Numbered from the stretch's first letter, positions 27,934-39,385 are shown. The stretch: 64,000 nucleotides of DNA from Lineolata rhizophorae (GCA_010093515.1 MU001695.1:274157-338156), one strand, 5' to 3'. Numbers and translations are program-made. The notes: generated by a model not told the origin, from the sequence alone.

Positions 27934-28279
27934 CGGGCTCCATAACGCCTCCGGCAGCAGGGCAGGGCAGGCCAAGCCCAGGCCTCCGGGCCAAGCCCGC
28001 CCCACCAGACGTGGCCCTCAGCCACCCGTCTCATTGGGCTCCGCGACGAGACCCGCGCCACAGAGGCGCGCGCGATCGGGCAGGCCGGTCGGTGGGTGGC
28101 GCGGGCGCGTGCGACGGAAGGCGACGGCGCGTCGGCCGTTCTCGCCGGTCCCCACAGTCCCGCCGGAGCTTGTTTGTTGCGAGTCTGGGCACCGGCGCGC
28201 GGTCATTGGCGGCGGGATTGCACCGGTTGTGCCTGTTTAACGGCGCCGCGGCGAAGAGGGTTCGTTCATCAGGAGATGC

Positions 28280-29090
28280 CCAGGTGACGATACCTACCTA
28301 GGCCGACGGCTGGACACAGGAAAGGCAAAATTTGAGCTTGCGTTTTGGCGTGCTTGGCTGGCGCGCTGGTTGATCTTCTCTCCCTCCATTCAGCACGGGC
28401 TGGCCAGATGCTTCCATGACACCCGCCACTGCGGTCCCTTCCTCGTCGCAGGCTGCCTGGCTGGCCCCCGGGGCAACCTCCGCTGCAGGCTGCAATTTGC
28501 CACCCAACGCACACACACATACCTACCTACACTCCCTCCCTCTACCTACACGCGTCTTGCCTGTGCCGCACTCGGCCGACCGTACTACGTAGGCGCCGCG
28601 GCACCGGTCAGCCCAACACCATCGCTACCAGGACTTGAACAAGGCCGCTGTCGCGCATAGCACTAAGACGCGCCTAGGCATGTACCTAGGTAGAGCCCAC
28701 ATACCTCCAGGAGCCGCCACGGCGCCGCCGCCGCCGGTGGAAGAAGGGCTACGCAACGCGTTTTGCACGCACCGGGACCCAAGGGAAACCGCCTGGCCTG
28801 ACACATGCAACGTGCGGAGCCGTACATACAACCGTGCCGTTGAACGCGCCTTGGCCCGCCACTATGGAGACTAGGTACATGTGTACGTACGAGGGATGGG
28901 CTCTCCTCGGCGATATTCGGCTGCCGATTGCACACTACGTATGTATGTACACAGTCGAGGCGACGAACGAGGACGCGGGGAGATCTGTCGCGCCGGCGCT
29001 GATCCCGCTCGGTTCGCGCCGGTGCTTGCCGGGCTATGTAGGTACATACCTATGTATGTATGCATGTATGTATGTGGCTGGCGAAGCGTT
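28280..29090. repeat. Cluster of TAC/GTA palindromic motifs
   Basis: Dense occurrences of TACGTA, CATACCTACCTA, GTACCTAGGTA and TATGTATGTA-type words, for example near 28290, 28520, 28680, 28875, 28940 and 29035-29085. The same vocabulary recurs at 18220-19060, 58195-58440 and in smaller patches, always outside genes. Confidence 0.65.
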
Positions 29091-30009
29091 CGGTCGGGCC
29101 GCGTAGGTCGGGTTGTCTTGCGTGTCCCGGCAGAAATTGGCAGGTATTGTTCTCTCAGTCGCCAGCCTTTTCTCTGTTTATTTCAAGACTTGGAATCTTG
29201 AATTTTGCTTTTCGTCTTCATTCTGTGGCGGACGCTAGGTGAGACTAGCGTTCGCTGTGGGAGCAACTTTCGCAGGTCGGCGCTTCGAACCGCCGACATT
29301 CCCGCTTTCCCAGGAGTGGAAAAAGAGCCATATCCTGCATTCCAACAAAAGCAATCCGGTATATTACTTGAATGCACGAGATTCCTGGGCTGCTACTTAA
29401 ATCACGTGAAGGTCACTTGACAAGGGCGTCCCATTGACATCAGCCCAAAAGTTGCCAGGCGCACGTGCCGCGATACTTTTTTTAGACCCCGTGTCGCTTC
29501 ATTATGCCGATTGGACACGACCACATGGTGTGACAACATACCTCGTTTTCGGGTCAGGAAATCGACAAAGGTCCAAAGGGCAGGATACGAGACCGCGATC
29601 CAACCACATGGCCGTTGCCGAGCTTCCAAGGTCTCGGAAACGGTGGTAGAATGGAACGTACAATAGATTAATCGGCCGGGATCGTACCGAGCGGTGAGAA
29701 ATTCTTACGCGAAGTTTTGGATCTTGGAGTAGCATTAACGGGGCTGAGTCTCGTCGGAATGGCCGCATTGGAGACGCCACGGACACTCGGCTGAACCAAG
29801 ACGAGAGTTCCCTATGTGTTAGCGGCGTTGCCAGCGCAGGGCATCACATCATCGTCCCCTTCTTCGCCCGCCCAAACGATGCGGGTGTGTGGGAACTATG
29901 ATACCATATCGACTGTCTCATAGTGATCACGAGCCTCTAGCTATTTTCGAATACGACGAACCAATACTCTTCATCCGCGATGCTGGGACGAGGCATTGGG
30001 TTCACCATC

Positions 30010-30017
30010 TATATAAG
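30010..30017 (+). promoter_or_regulatory. TATA box of the secreted-protein gene
   Basis: TATATAAG lies 119 nt upstream of the ATG at 30136, a suitable distance for a fungal core promoter with a short leader. Confidence 0.6.
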
Positions 30018-30135
30018 AGTCTCAAGAGATCGTTCAAGATGGGGCTGTTCCTCACCATAACAGATCTAGCAGTCTTACAATCAAACTGCCCATCCAGTCA
30101 TTACTACAACAACAGCACCAATCCCTATAATAACC

Positions 30136-30818
30136 ATGAAGATTCTTCTCTCCGTCCTCTTCGGCGCGGCCACCGCTGCCCTAGCCCAGGACCTCCAGTG
30201 GTGCGGCTCCGCCCGCTACGACCCGGCCCAGTACACGTGCTTCGACGGCGACTTCCTGTGCCCGATCGAGAACGGCGAGCCGACGCTGCGCTGTGGCGAC
30301 GCTTGCTACAAGCAGGACGCATACGGGTGCTCCAACGGCGTGCTCGTGCCCAACGACCCCAGCGACCCGGATCTGCTCCTGAGCTGCGGCGACGCCAAGT
30401 ATAGCCCGTCCCAGGTACGTTGAGTTCCTCGGATCCCACTTCCCTCGAGGAATTTCCTCCCGCCAATTGGAAGGAGAAAAAGGGGGGGCGCCCTTCTTCT
30501 TCCTCTTGGACGGCAACAGCCAAGCAGAGCACCACGCTAACCACTGCCGTTTGTTCCCAGTACGTCTGCTTCGACAACGGCTTCCTCTGCCCCGTCATCA
30601 ACGGCAACCCGACGCTGCGCTGCGGCGACGCCTGCTACAACTACGACCAGTACAAGTGCGAGGATGGGCAGCTCGTCCAGATCCAGGCCCAGGAGCCCCA
30701 GTGCCACGCCGTCTACGACTTCTGCGTCCGCGACGGCATGGTGTATCCGTGCTGCGAGGGCCTGCTGTGCATCGCGACGCGCTGCCGGGATCCGGCCGAC
30801 TTTGATCGGCGCTCGTGA
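30136..30818 (+). CDS. Secreted protein with two carbohydrate-binding (Carb_bind-type) repeats
   Basis: Two exons, 30136-30414 and 30561-30818, giving 178 aa. Residues 1-18 form a signal peptide (MKILLSVLFGAATAALAQ). Two Cys-rich repeats follow: CGSARYDPAQYTC...LCPIENGEPTLRCGDACY and CGDAKYSPSQYVC...LCPVINGNPTLRCGDACY. This pattern matches the carbohydrate-binding domain found at the C-terminus of fungal endo-1,3(4)-beta-glucanases such as Eng1 (from memory of the family). Here it stands alone, with no glycosidase domain. A further Cys-rich tail contains CHAVYDFC and CCEGLLC. The intron falls inside repeat 2, between the Gln and Tyr of its PSQY segment. It is likely a cell-wall or matrix protein, or a small secreted effector-like protein (inference). 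A TATA box lies at 30010. Confidence 0.85.
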
Positions 30819-31370
30819 GGGGCGGACGGGTTGAGCTGTGCTGAGTGAGTGCGTGCGGGGTGGGTTGGAGAGAGGTTGGGGGGATGGGACGGAATGGGTT
30901 GGGCTGGGTTGGTTCATGAATAAACGAGCATTAGCATCGAAATTGCATACCTGGAGCACATACATAGCATTTGGCCGGTCACTCCTTTCTTTGTATATAC
31001 ATCCATATTGCATACACGACATAGCTAGTACGGAGAGTATAATAAACTCACACATTGAGGGCATTGAAGAGGTAAATCTTCGATTCGTATACGAGGTCGG
31101 GCCTTCTACTACCGCCCGTTCGGCGCTGAAAAAACTTCATTACCGGCCTGGCGGCTTGACTTGGGGTCATACAACTGCATCACTGCGTCATCCAATTGAT
31201 TGTTCCTAATTTAGTTCGCTCTCGAGTCTGCTTGTCCAAACAAACGATTGGACGAGTCATTATCAGAGGAATGATTCGACAAGTCCTTGTCAGAGGGACA
31301 ACCGGGCGAGTCTTTGGCAAGGGGAAGACTAGGCCATTTCTGGGCGAGATACCTTGGGGCTGACATGCGA
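30819..31370. other. Intergenic, 3' flanks
   Basis: About 550 bp between the secreted-protein gene and the kinase pseudogene. Composition becomes more AT-rich towards 31370. 31240-31340 contains repeated CGACAAGTC/CGAGTC-like words. No gene is seen. Confidence 0.45.
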
Positions 31371-32000
31371 TTAGCTCCGTGTGTCTCTTCGCCAAGGGCG
31401 TGAACGAAACATACTGGAACGGGTCATCTCTTCAGCCACGTCAGCCGCTGAATTGAAGAAACCGTCGCGTTTCCAACACTTGGCTATTACATCCCCGAGC
31501 GGAAGTTTGCTCACATCAGGGTGCTTGCCCTCTTTTATAAGTTGCTCGACCTCGCGCTCCTGCTCCTCTGGTTTCTCACAAAAAGGTTGCCTGCCCGTCG
31601 CGATCTCGTAGATGGTTGACCCACGGGTATGAATTTCGGCGCGGACGAGTAGGCGGCCGGTATTCTCGCTCGTCCGGACGCCGGAAACCAGTTTCGGCAA
31701 CGATTGTTGTCCGGTCGTCGCATATAGAAGAGGCGGAAAAATCGCAGAGAAGGACATTCTGCGCCGAATCTATCAACAAATTCCTCCCGGATAGATTAGC
31801 GTGGCGGATATTGTCCTGATGATCGTAATAGAGAACTTGGGCAACGTCCCGACACCACTTAATCCTCTCTTCAGGCGTGGGCTTGCCTCCCTCCTTGTAG
31901 TACAGTCGGAGCATCCGGGCCTCCGGAGTGGTAGTTTTCGGCGGTAGAGATTTAGGGTTTTCTCCCAACCGAGTCGCCAGAGACAGCTTTATTGGCGGAA
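31371..32000 (-). pseudogene. Degenerate protein-kinase gene (C-lobe only, frameshifted)
   Basis: Two overlapping frames on the minus strand together resemble a fungus-expanded family of small kinases. The first frame gives YYKEGGKPTPEERIKWCRDVAQ, then the catalytic-loop region IRHANLSGRNLLID (HRD degraded to HAN), then NVLLCDFSASS and an activation-end segment ETGFRRPDE. The second frame, from about 31690 down, continues with RAEIHTRGSTIYEIATGRQPF and KLPLGDVIAKCWKRD. A single-frame shift between the two, at about 31685, breaks the gene. No ATP-binding N-lobe (Gly loop, VAIK) is visible upstream. The catalytic Asp is replaced by Asn, so activity is unlikely even before the break. AT-rich, TpA-rich DNA directly upstream (32050-32640) fits decay by RIP. 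Confidence 0.7.
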
Positions 32001-32915
32001 GAAAAGTGGAAGAATGCGATGATGGCCGCCGAAGGGTAGAATTCCTATCTTCTTAGGGCTCCCGGGGGAGTTGAATGCTCCGTAAGGGCTGTCGAGGGTT
32101 AGAACCAGCTCGTCATTACTGCTAAATTATTAGCTCGAGATGTGGAAATTGTTTCAAACTGCTCGCATACGCGCTTCTGTAAGAGAGAGGGTAGTTGTTA
32201 CTATAGTAATGCTAACCCCCTAGATGTCCGCTAGGAGGTAAAGGGTACCTTCTACCCTTAGCGATTAGTTTGCAATATATCTTACAGCCTCCTTATATTA
32301 TCTATTCATCGAGCATTTATCGTAATTTGACTTATTTTATGACTATTCGCTCCAATTCTCGCTTAGCCCGCTAACACTGAAAAAGTTGCTAAATTAGGCT
32401 AATCAGAAGATGACTTAGGGCTGCCGAATCATTTAGACTGAAGGAAAATGCGTATTAGATTTCAAAAACGGATGTCGATAGCAGCTTTCAAGGTTCACTA
32501 CAGCACATACGAGGAGTGGGGTGGCTGTGGTGTTTTTATGCCGCCCATATCCGAGTCCGCAGCCCTACGGCTGCTGCTGGCCCCACTGACATTAGCCAGC
32601 TAGATATACATGCGTGATACGCCCCAAAAACGAAAGTTAAAACTAGCTCATGTGCGCAACGCGACGACATAAACGCAGGGAACAGGCCAACGGCCCCGGG
32701 GCTCGACATGTAGATGCCCGCTTCGACCAGCCCTTTTGGTCGTAACTATTGCGTCATTATCGGGTTGTTTCACATGCACGGCGCCGACCAATCCAGAGGC
32801 TCCACAAAGTCCCGCCACGACGGCGCAGAAACCAATTCGGCCCAGGCTTTTCGCTCGAACCCTCCAACCTGACGCAGGGACGATCGAGAGCGACACGGGC
32901 GACTGGCGCGAAACG
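32001..32915. other. AT-rich intergenic DNA and promoter of the flavoprotein gene
   Basis: 32050-32640 is notably AT-rich and TpA-rich, RIP-like, with no open frame of note. 32640-32915 is the GC-richer leader of the following gene. An upstream ATG at 32713 opens a short upstream frame that ends before the main ATG. Confidence 0.5.
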
Positions 32916-34826
32916 ATGGCGATGCCGGACGAACCGCGGACGCTGCACATCCTCGTCGCCTCCACGACCTCTCGCGACGTCAAGCTCCCGACCGAAGTGG
33001 CGGCGCGGCTCAAGACGCATGCCGCCGTGACGCTGAAGACGATATCCAACACGGCCCGGACAAGCGCCGGGTACGGCGACGCCGGCGCGACCGTGTCGGC
33101 GCAGCAGCGAAATGCACCTTGTCCGGCTTCCCAGGACGGCGGCGGCGGCGGCGCGGCGCGCATCCAGCACGAGGCGGCGTCGCTCTGCACGTGGGCCGAC
33201 CTGCTCATCCTGGCGCCCATCGACGCCGACTCTATCGCGCGCATGCTGCACGGGCTCGTGGACAACCTGGTGCTCGAGCTGCTGCGCGGCTGGGACGTGT
33301 CCAAGAAGGTGCTGCTGATCCCGGGCATGTCGGGCGCCGAGTGGGAGAACCCCATGACCAAGAAGCAGCTGAGCAAGATCCGACGCAAGTGGAACTGGAT
33401 CCGGGTGCTGCCGCCGCTCCTATGGGGCTTCGACGAGGAGGCGGCGGCGGCGGCGGCGGCGGCGACCAGCGGCGGCGGAGGTCGCGTCGTCGCGCCCTGG
33501 GGCGGCACCCTCGAGCTCGTCGAGTCGGTGCGCAACCTCATCGACCTCATGACCATCGGCCAGGATATGGACCACCTCGCCATGAGGCAGCCGCCGGGCT
33601 GCTTCCCCGCGGCGGCGTACGGCAAGTTCGCCGCCCCCGGGTCCAAGTCGCTGCCGCCGGAGATCTGGACCATCATCCTGGACTTCACGGGCGACTGGGA
33701 GCTGGCCAAGACGCTGCACGTCTACACGACGCTGCCCGTGCCACCCGAGTGGCAGCAGCAGTTCCTGGCCGTCATGAACCCCAACACCATCACGCCGAGC
33801 TTCATGGGCAGCCTCGAGTGGGCCATACTGGCGGGCTCGCTGGCCACGGTGCGCGAGCTGCTGTCCAACAACCCGGCGCCGCGCTGGCTGTCGACGCTGT
33901 GCGTCAAGCTCATCATGCGCTTCGGCCGGGTCGACGTGCTGGCCTACCTCGAGGGCGCCCACAAGGACCTCTTCTGGGCGACCTTCGGGCACGCCTTCCT
34001 GCCCGACAAGGCCTCGGCCGTCTTCGGCCGCGCCGAGATCCTCGAGTACTGGCGCACCAGCCCGGCCTTCCTGACCAAGGAGTACACGGCCGAGGCGCTC
34101 GACGGCGCCTCCAAGGCCGGCTTTGTCCACGTCCTCGACTGGTGGCACCGCTCCGGCCTGCCGCTCAAGTACACCGAGGCCGCGCTCGAGCAGGCCAGCT
34201 CCAAGGGCCACGTCGACGTGCTCGAGTGGTGGAAGGCGGCCAGCATGCACGACGGGGATACCGGCGGCGGCGGCCCCGCCGTCCACCACCACCAGCCCTC
34301 GGCCTCGGCGTCGCTGCAAGCGCACCTCGAGGACCACGCCGTGGCGCCGACGTCGTCGCCATCGCCCGCCACCGCCGCCGCCGCCGCCGCCTCCTCGCGG
34401 CCCCCGCTGCGGCTCAAGCCCGGCAAATCCGTCTCGTACGCGACGCAGTCGGGCCTGCTGCCGGTGCTGCGCTGGTGGGGCACGTCGGGGATCGCGTTCC
34501 CGCACGAGGACACGGTGGCGAAGCTGGCGTCGACGCACGGGCACGTGGCGCTGCTGGGGCTGTGGCACGCGCTGCGGGGCGAGAAGGTCATCTTCGACAA
34601 CCAGGTGCTGGTGGGCGCGACCAAGATGGGGCACCGCGACGTGCTCGAGTGGTGGCGGCGCAGCGGCCTGCGCGTCGAGTACAAGACGTGCGACATCGAG
34701 GAGGCGCTCGAGGACGGCGTCGGCGGCAGGAAGGGGGACGAGGTCAGGAAGTGGTGGGCGAGGAACGGGCTGAATTTGGGCGTCGGCACGAGCGAGTGGA
34801 TGCGGACCAAGGTGCTTACGTCGTGA
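32916..34826 (+). CDS. Flavoprotein (HFCD-like) / F-box-like / ankyrin-type repeat fusion protein
   Basis: Single exon, 636 aa from the ATG at 32916; the frame is open upstream but has no ATG there. Residues about 10-200 match the HFCD flavoprotein fold of phosphopantothenoylcysteine decarboxylase and Hal3 (CTWADLLILAPIDADSIARMLHG, then LLIPGMSGAEWENPMTKKQL). The substrate motif PxMNxxMW is changed to PGMSGAEW, so decarboxylase activity is doubtful. Residues about 240-275 (SLPPEIWTIILDFTGDW) look like an F-box-type helix pair. The rest holds degenerate ankyrin-like repeats with a VLDWWHRSGLPL/VLEWWKAAS signature, interrupted by a His/Ser/Ala-rich insert. The role is unknown; a flavin-sensing scaffold or ubiquitin-ligase adaptor is inference only. 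Downstream it is convergent with cytochrome b5. Confidence 0.8.
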   Translation: MAMPDEPRTLHILVASTTSRDVKLPTEVAARLKTHAAVTLKTISNTARTSAGYGDAGATVSAQQRNAPCPASQDGGGGGAARIQHEAASLCTWADLLILAPIDADSIARMLHGLVDNLVLELLRGWDVSKKVLLIPGMSGAEWENPMTKKQLSKIRRKWNWIRVLPPLLWGFDEEAAAAAAAATSGGGGRVVAPWGGTLELVESVRNLIDLMTIGQDMDHLAMRQPPGCFPAAAYGKFAAPGSKSLPPEIWTIILDFTGDWELAKTLHVYTTLPVPPEWQQQFLAVMNPNTITPSFMGSLEWAILAGSLATVRELLSNNPAPRWLSTLCVKLIMRFGRVDVLAYLEGAHKDLFWATFGHAFLPDKASAVFGRAEILEYWRTSPAFLTKEYTAEALDGASKAGFVHVLDWWHRSGLPLKYTEAALEQASSKGHVDVLEWWKAASMHDGDTGGGGPAVHHHQPSASASLQAHLEDHAVAPTSSPSPATAAAAAASSRPPLRLKPGKSVSYATQSGLLPVLRWWGTSGIAFPHEDTVAKLASTHGHVALLGLWHALRGEKVIFDNQVLVGATKMGHRDVLEWWRRSGLRVEYKTCDIEEALEDGVGGRKGDEVRKWWARNGLNLGVGTSEWMRTKVLTS

Positions 34827-36759
34827 GATGAGGTTTTTTGCCCTGGGACGTGGTCTATAGGAGGCGAGGAGCTTCTGGAAAAGTTTCTCATTTCATTGTT
34901 TATTTTTAACGTGTTCTTCTGCCCTCCGTTTTCCTCTATTGAAATTGCGGCATCGGGATTGGCGCTGGGGGTGTTGGAAAAGGAGCATTGGACGGGATGG
35001 TAGGATTCTTGCTTGAGGGACAGGGTTCTCGGGAAGAGACATGGGCAAGACGACCCTTTCTGATATTTCTATGTGGTGTAGCCCGGTCGAAGGGACGAAT
35101 GAAGCTCAAGCCATGGGGATCTATGTCTCGGGCGTCTCTTAACCTGTGTTCTCTTCGTAGTTTGAGGAATATAATTAAAATGACCGCCTATATGTAGTCT
35201 TAAGTGAGACTTGAATTGAGCGAGCTTTTTACGGGTGATATGTCTTTGCAATTAAACCTTGTATAGTCCATTCACGAGGCTCAGCCTGTTTATGCGAATG
35301 AAATCGATGCCGTCTTAAAACCTCTCTACCCTGTGTTCTCCCTTGACCAGTTTGGACCTGAATTTCCGAGTCACATACGAACGCCAATTCACGTTCCGTC
35401 GATAGGAAGCATAGCGGCCAGCCCTCGAACGTCTTCCCCACCATTGCTCCACGACACCGACGCCGCGAACATAGCCCACACAGAACAACCCTTAGTCGCA
35501 TACAGAGGGACGCGTAATATAGTCCGCCTGCTAGCCGCGGCCCTGCCGCCCCGGCCGCAATAGCCATCCGGCTGCGCCTCGCAGTCCGCAAGCGAGGCCC
35601 GGAGCACCGCATGGTGGCGGTTCGCCGCCGCAGGATCGCATCCCCGTTGACTTGGCGGCCTGGCTGAGCCTGCGAAGCAGACTGGCTGAGCCGGCCTATC
35701 CCGAGTGGCTCCTACGGCTGCCATCATTTCGTCCGCAATAGAGGAGTTCAGGGATGCAGGAGAGAGAGGGGGGGGAGCATGACGGGCGGGATGTGTGAGT
35801 GGGCGGTTGGGTGAGGGGATGGAGAGAGGATGAAAGGAATTTAGGACCGGGACTCGGGTGGTTGGGGTGTTTGGAGGGAGAAGGGAGAAGGGGGGACGGG
35901 CGGCCCGACTTTACGGGACTGCGATGCCCGGGATGCTTTTTGTCATTTTGAAGATGGGATGGTAGTAGTGGTCACGTTTTAAGCAGAGCTAATCGGCATT
36001 TGTCGAACTAGGATAGACGTCGAGCGAACCGTTCCGGCAACATCACGTGGCTGCGGCCGGTTATGCGATTCGTAGGTAGGCGCGGAAAGCTTGACAATTA
36101 GCGGAATCTCATTGGTGGCTGGGCTTCGGAAGGAGATCTAATAATTGTATGCCAGTAAATCCAAGAAAAGAGAAAATAAAAAATCAGCCATAGAAAAGCT
36201 AAAGGATAAGCAAAAAGAAGAAAGGAACAGATTGGCGGTCTTGCGCAGGGGCTTGAGGCTGCGACGCTAGTAGTGGACCGGAGAAGGACCCAATGTGCCA
36301 GTGTGGGGAAAAAAAGCCACTCCAAGTGGGGAAGATTCGGGGAGAACGAAGATCAATGTAGTAGTCGCCCAAAACAAAAGAAAAGGGGAGAACAAAAAAA
36401 ACTTGAGGCGCCCCCAAAGGATTGCTTCAAGAGTCATGCTCGTCTCTACTGTCTTAAAGTGGGAGCTCCGGTTCAACAGAAGAATTGCTCTAGCGTTGTC
36501 CTGCGCTTCCGTTAACGCGATCCTGGACCACTTGCACGCTTGAAGACAGGCCTACCTACCACAGCTTCACACACCGCAGCGCAAATCCTGCCGTTGAGAC
36601 GCACACATGTACACACAAACCCAATCTCCAAAGCGCACCTCTCCTCGACCTTCGTCCTATCACCGCAATGCCAACTCCACAACTCTCTCGTCCATTATCC
36701 CATCCAACCAACCACCCAACAACCGCCGCCCAGACCCCAACACAGATCTACCCCACCGC
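34827..36759. other. Intergenic between convergent genes
   Basis: About 1.9 kb between the flavoprotein-fusion gene and cytochrome b5. Short frames here show no domain or steady codon use. GA-rich purine tracts occur at about 35760-35890. No RNA gene is recognised. Confidence 0.5.
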
Positions 36760-37362
36760 TCACTGCTCGTGCTGCTGCTTGGCCTGTAGGAACTGATAGG
36801 CGCCGAAGGCGAGCGCGCCGCCCACCAGGATGATGGCGTAGAGCCCGACGCCGAAGCCGGCCGCCGAGCCCTGCGGGCCCGGTTTCGCGCCGGCGGCGCT
36901 CGGATCGCCCGCCTTGGGCGCGGGGTCACCGGGCTGGACACGGTTATTCTGCGATTCTTCGGCGCGCACATCGGCGAGGACAGAGGGGGAAAGACCCACC
37001 TGGCGCTTCAGCACGCCCGCCTGCAGCTTCTCGAGGATCTCGCGCGCCTCGTCGCTGTGGCCCACGTCCTCGAAGGCCTCGGTCGCGTCCTGCCCGCTCA
37101 CGTCGAGCAGCACTTCCTCGCCGCCGCTGTACGTATCTCGCGCGCGCGCGCGCCCGGGGGCGCGGAAGGCTGGGCGTTAGTGGTGGTCGGCGGGAATAAA
37201 GAGAGAGAAAAGGTTTAAAAGAGAAGGGGAGGAATCAGGGACGTACGGATGCTCGTCGATGAAGCTCGAGACGTTGTACACCTTGTCGTGGATGACGACC
37301 CAGAGGTCCTTCTTGGTCTTGTGCTCGGCGACGTCCGAGTAGGTGTATTGCTTGTCGGACAT
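36760..37362 (-). CDS. Cytochrome b5 (tail-anchored)
   Basis: Two exons, 37247-37362 and 36760-37126, giving 160 aa. The heme-binding domain is residues 4-80 with axial ligands His38 in the HPGG motif (split by the intron) and His62 in [10 protein letters not shown] Pro/Ala-rich linker precedes a C-terminal membrane anchor (about 133-155, [24 protein letters not shown]) and a short charged tail, typical of ER-anchored microsomal cytochrome b5. It donates electrons to fatty-acid desaturases, sterol enzymes and P450s (family knowledge). The donor is GTACGT and the acceptor TACAG. The start is the only plausible ATG before the heme domain. Confidence 0.93.
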
Positions 37363-39385
37363 GATCGGAGGTGGGGAGCTGGTCGCGGGTGGTGCGGGCG
37401 CGTGGTGGGTATGGCGACGCGGGAGGCTGTTGACAATCTGCCACCGAGGGAGAGTGAAAGACGGAGAGCAGAGTTAGAACTGATTGACGGCGATAGAGGA
37501 GGACGAGGGTGCGGCAGTGGTGATGGCGGCACGTAGTGCTCGATGGATCGGCTGTCGGCGGCAGCGAAAAGGGTAACGCAAGCGAGCGAGGGATGTTTAC
37601 CTTTGCCGGGGATCACAAGCGATTGCGATGTCTGCGGGCAGCGGGCGAGGAGGAGCAAGGCGCGGGGGGAGAGAGAGAAAGTCAGAGAGCGTGTGAGAGA
37701 GAAAGCGCAGCGTCGTTCGAGAAGCTCGCTCGGGTGGGGAGTGGTGGGGACCGCTGAAGTCTGCGAAAAGGGCAAGTCTCGGCTGAGCAGCCCCGAGGGC
37801 CCCGGCCGCGGGACTTGTGTGGGACGGGGACGCGGCTACGTCTCGGTGCCGACGCACTGTGCCTACGCTCAACTCTCAGCGAAGCATGGAAGTGCCTGCC
37901 TGAGACATGCGTATATATTACTGATCTCGCCCGGGTGCCCGGCCCTCACCGCGCTTTGCCTGCGAGCAAATAGTCTTTCGTCCCTATTCTTCTCCCCTCA
38001 TCTCCGCGAGGTCGCCGGCCGGCACCCAAGGGCAGATTGAATCGGCTGCGATGCGATTGGCCGAAGCCCACAGGGCGCAGATCAGGGACGGCCTTCCCAG
38101 TTCCGGCATTCGGTCCTCGGCGGGACGCGCCGGTGCCGAGCAGAGATCCAGGCCCTTTGCGCGCTCGAGAATGCCCCAAGATATCCACCGGGCTGCTTGT
38201 GCCCACAGGCCTCTACGTGGGAACGCGGCGACGAGTATCTTCGTAGAGGGAGGGCTGCATGCTCGAGCACAGCTATGCAAAGCTTGGGACGGGACGGTTG
38301 CGGCCGGGTCTTTCACACCACCATGCATCTCCGCAGTCCGCCCATTTCCCAGTCCAGCGGCAAAACCCGCGGCAAGTGGTATGTAGTGAGTGCCTGATGT
38401 TGAATTCCCGAGGTTCAGCACGTCCGACAATCGAGGTAATTCGTCTCTCTCTCTCTCTCCCTCCCCCTCTCACGTAATATTCACGCGTGCAATACCACTG
38501 TCACTCTCCCAATTCTTCTCTTGGTTGAAGACCTCGGAACTATTCCGGCCTCTGGAAGCTCACTTTGCACTGGACCTCGGAGAGGGGGAATGCCGCGGGA
38601 CTGGCCTGATTTTTTTTTATTACCCCGATGCATGCTACTGGCACTCTCCGGCCTATCCGGCTCACAAGAAATATATATTATATGAGGTCATCCCTACTGG
38701 ACCTAATGTCACGTATGCATTGAATTGCCTGTTGCGATTATCGCTTGCCATTCCGTCCTTCCTCGGCCAAGGCACTCTGATGCCGCAACATCTAATTTCC
38801 TAGAGACGATGCGTGCGCAGAAGAGATGACTGTCTGCTCGCACCTAACAAATAGCTCGCGACACATTGGACTTTCTCCAACACAACACTTTTGCAGCAGC
38901 TCGCACGTACTCGGGTACAAACAGAATTGAAAGCACGATAAATCTCATGACTGAATGCGGAGCTTTGGTCTGTTGCTCGAACAAGCGAGATCGCCAATAG
39001 GCCTGGCCTGCTCAGCAGCCGGTACCTTGAAGAGAAGACATATGTAATGGCAAAGCTAAACTTCGGTTTACTTCTTAAGAATTAATTTGCAATGCTCAAA
39101 TCCAAACGCCATCCCCGCTCTCCGGCGCATGCTTGTAGATGTCCCGGCGGCTAGTCTGCTGCCTGGGCAGTCCCGCCAGTCTGGACGCGAGTCGCTTAAG
39201 CTGTGCCCCTCGGTGGGGCACACCTACTACGTACATGTAGTTACACCGTACTGCATACACAACCTACAACCTACAGCAAACACCACTCTCCAACACCCCT
39301 AACCCATAGCCTCACCACCATCACGCCAATAACCTCCCCTCTCTCTTTCCCTGCCCACATAGCCTCCCCCGACCCCCCCAAAACC
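37363..39385. other. Divergent intergenic region between cytochrome b5 and ATG12
   Basis: About 2 kb shared 5' region. It contains a CT repeat at 38441-38462, A/T-rich patches at 38600-38700 and 39040-39090, and a TACGTACATGTA-type motif patch at about 39223-39265 close to ATG12. No gene is supported. Confidence 0.5.

Larger units (their letters stand above)
25547..30135. other. Long intergenic region, no gene supported
   Basis: About 4.6 kb. 25547-26400 is the phytochrome 5' flank (GC-rich, with a GA run at 26535-26552). 26400-28280 is GC-rich, with scattered open frames lacking domains and an 18-bp perfect palindrome at 27916-27933. 28280-29090 is rich in TAC/GTA motifs. 29100-30135 is the 5' flank of the secreted-protein gene. 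No tRNA or domain-bearing frame was recognised. An undescribed non-coding transcript cannot be excluded. Confidence 0.45.

Noticed and set aside
27200-28300. Several GC-rich open frames on both strands
   Set aside because: Lengths are what GC-rich DNA gives by chance; no domain, signal peptide or intron structure.
29270-29300. Stem-loop TCGGCG..CGCCGA with GTTCGAAG loop
   Set aside because: The loop is 8 nt and no acceptor stem or anticodon arm fits; a simple palindrome.
33119-34831. 570-codon frame overlapping the flavoprotein gene
   Set aside because: Arg/Ala/Gly-rich shadow frame of the real gene.
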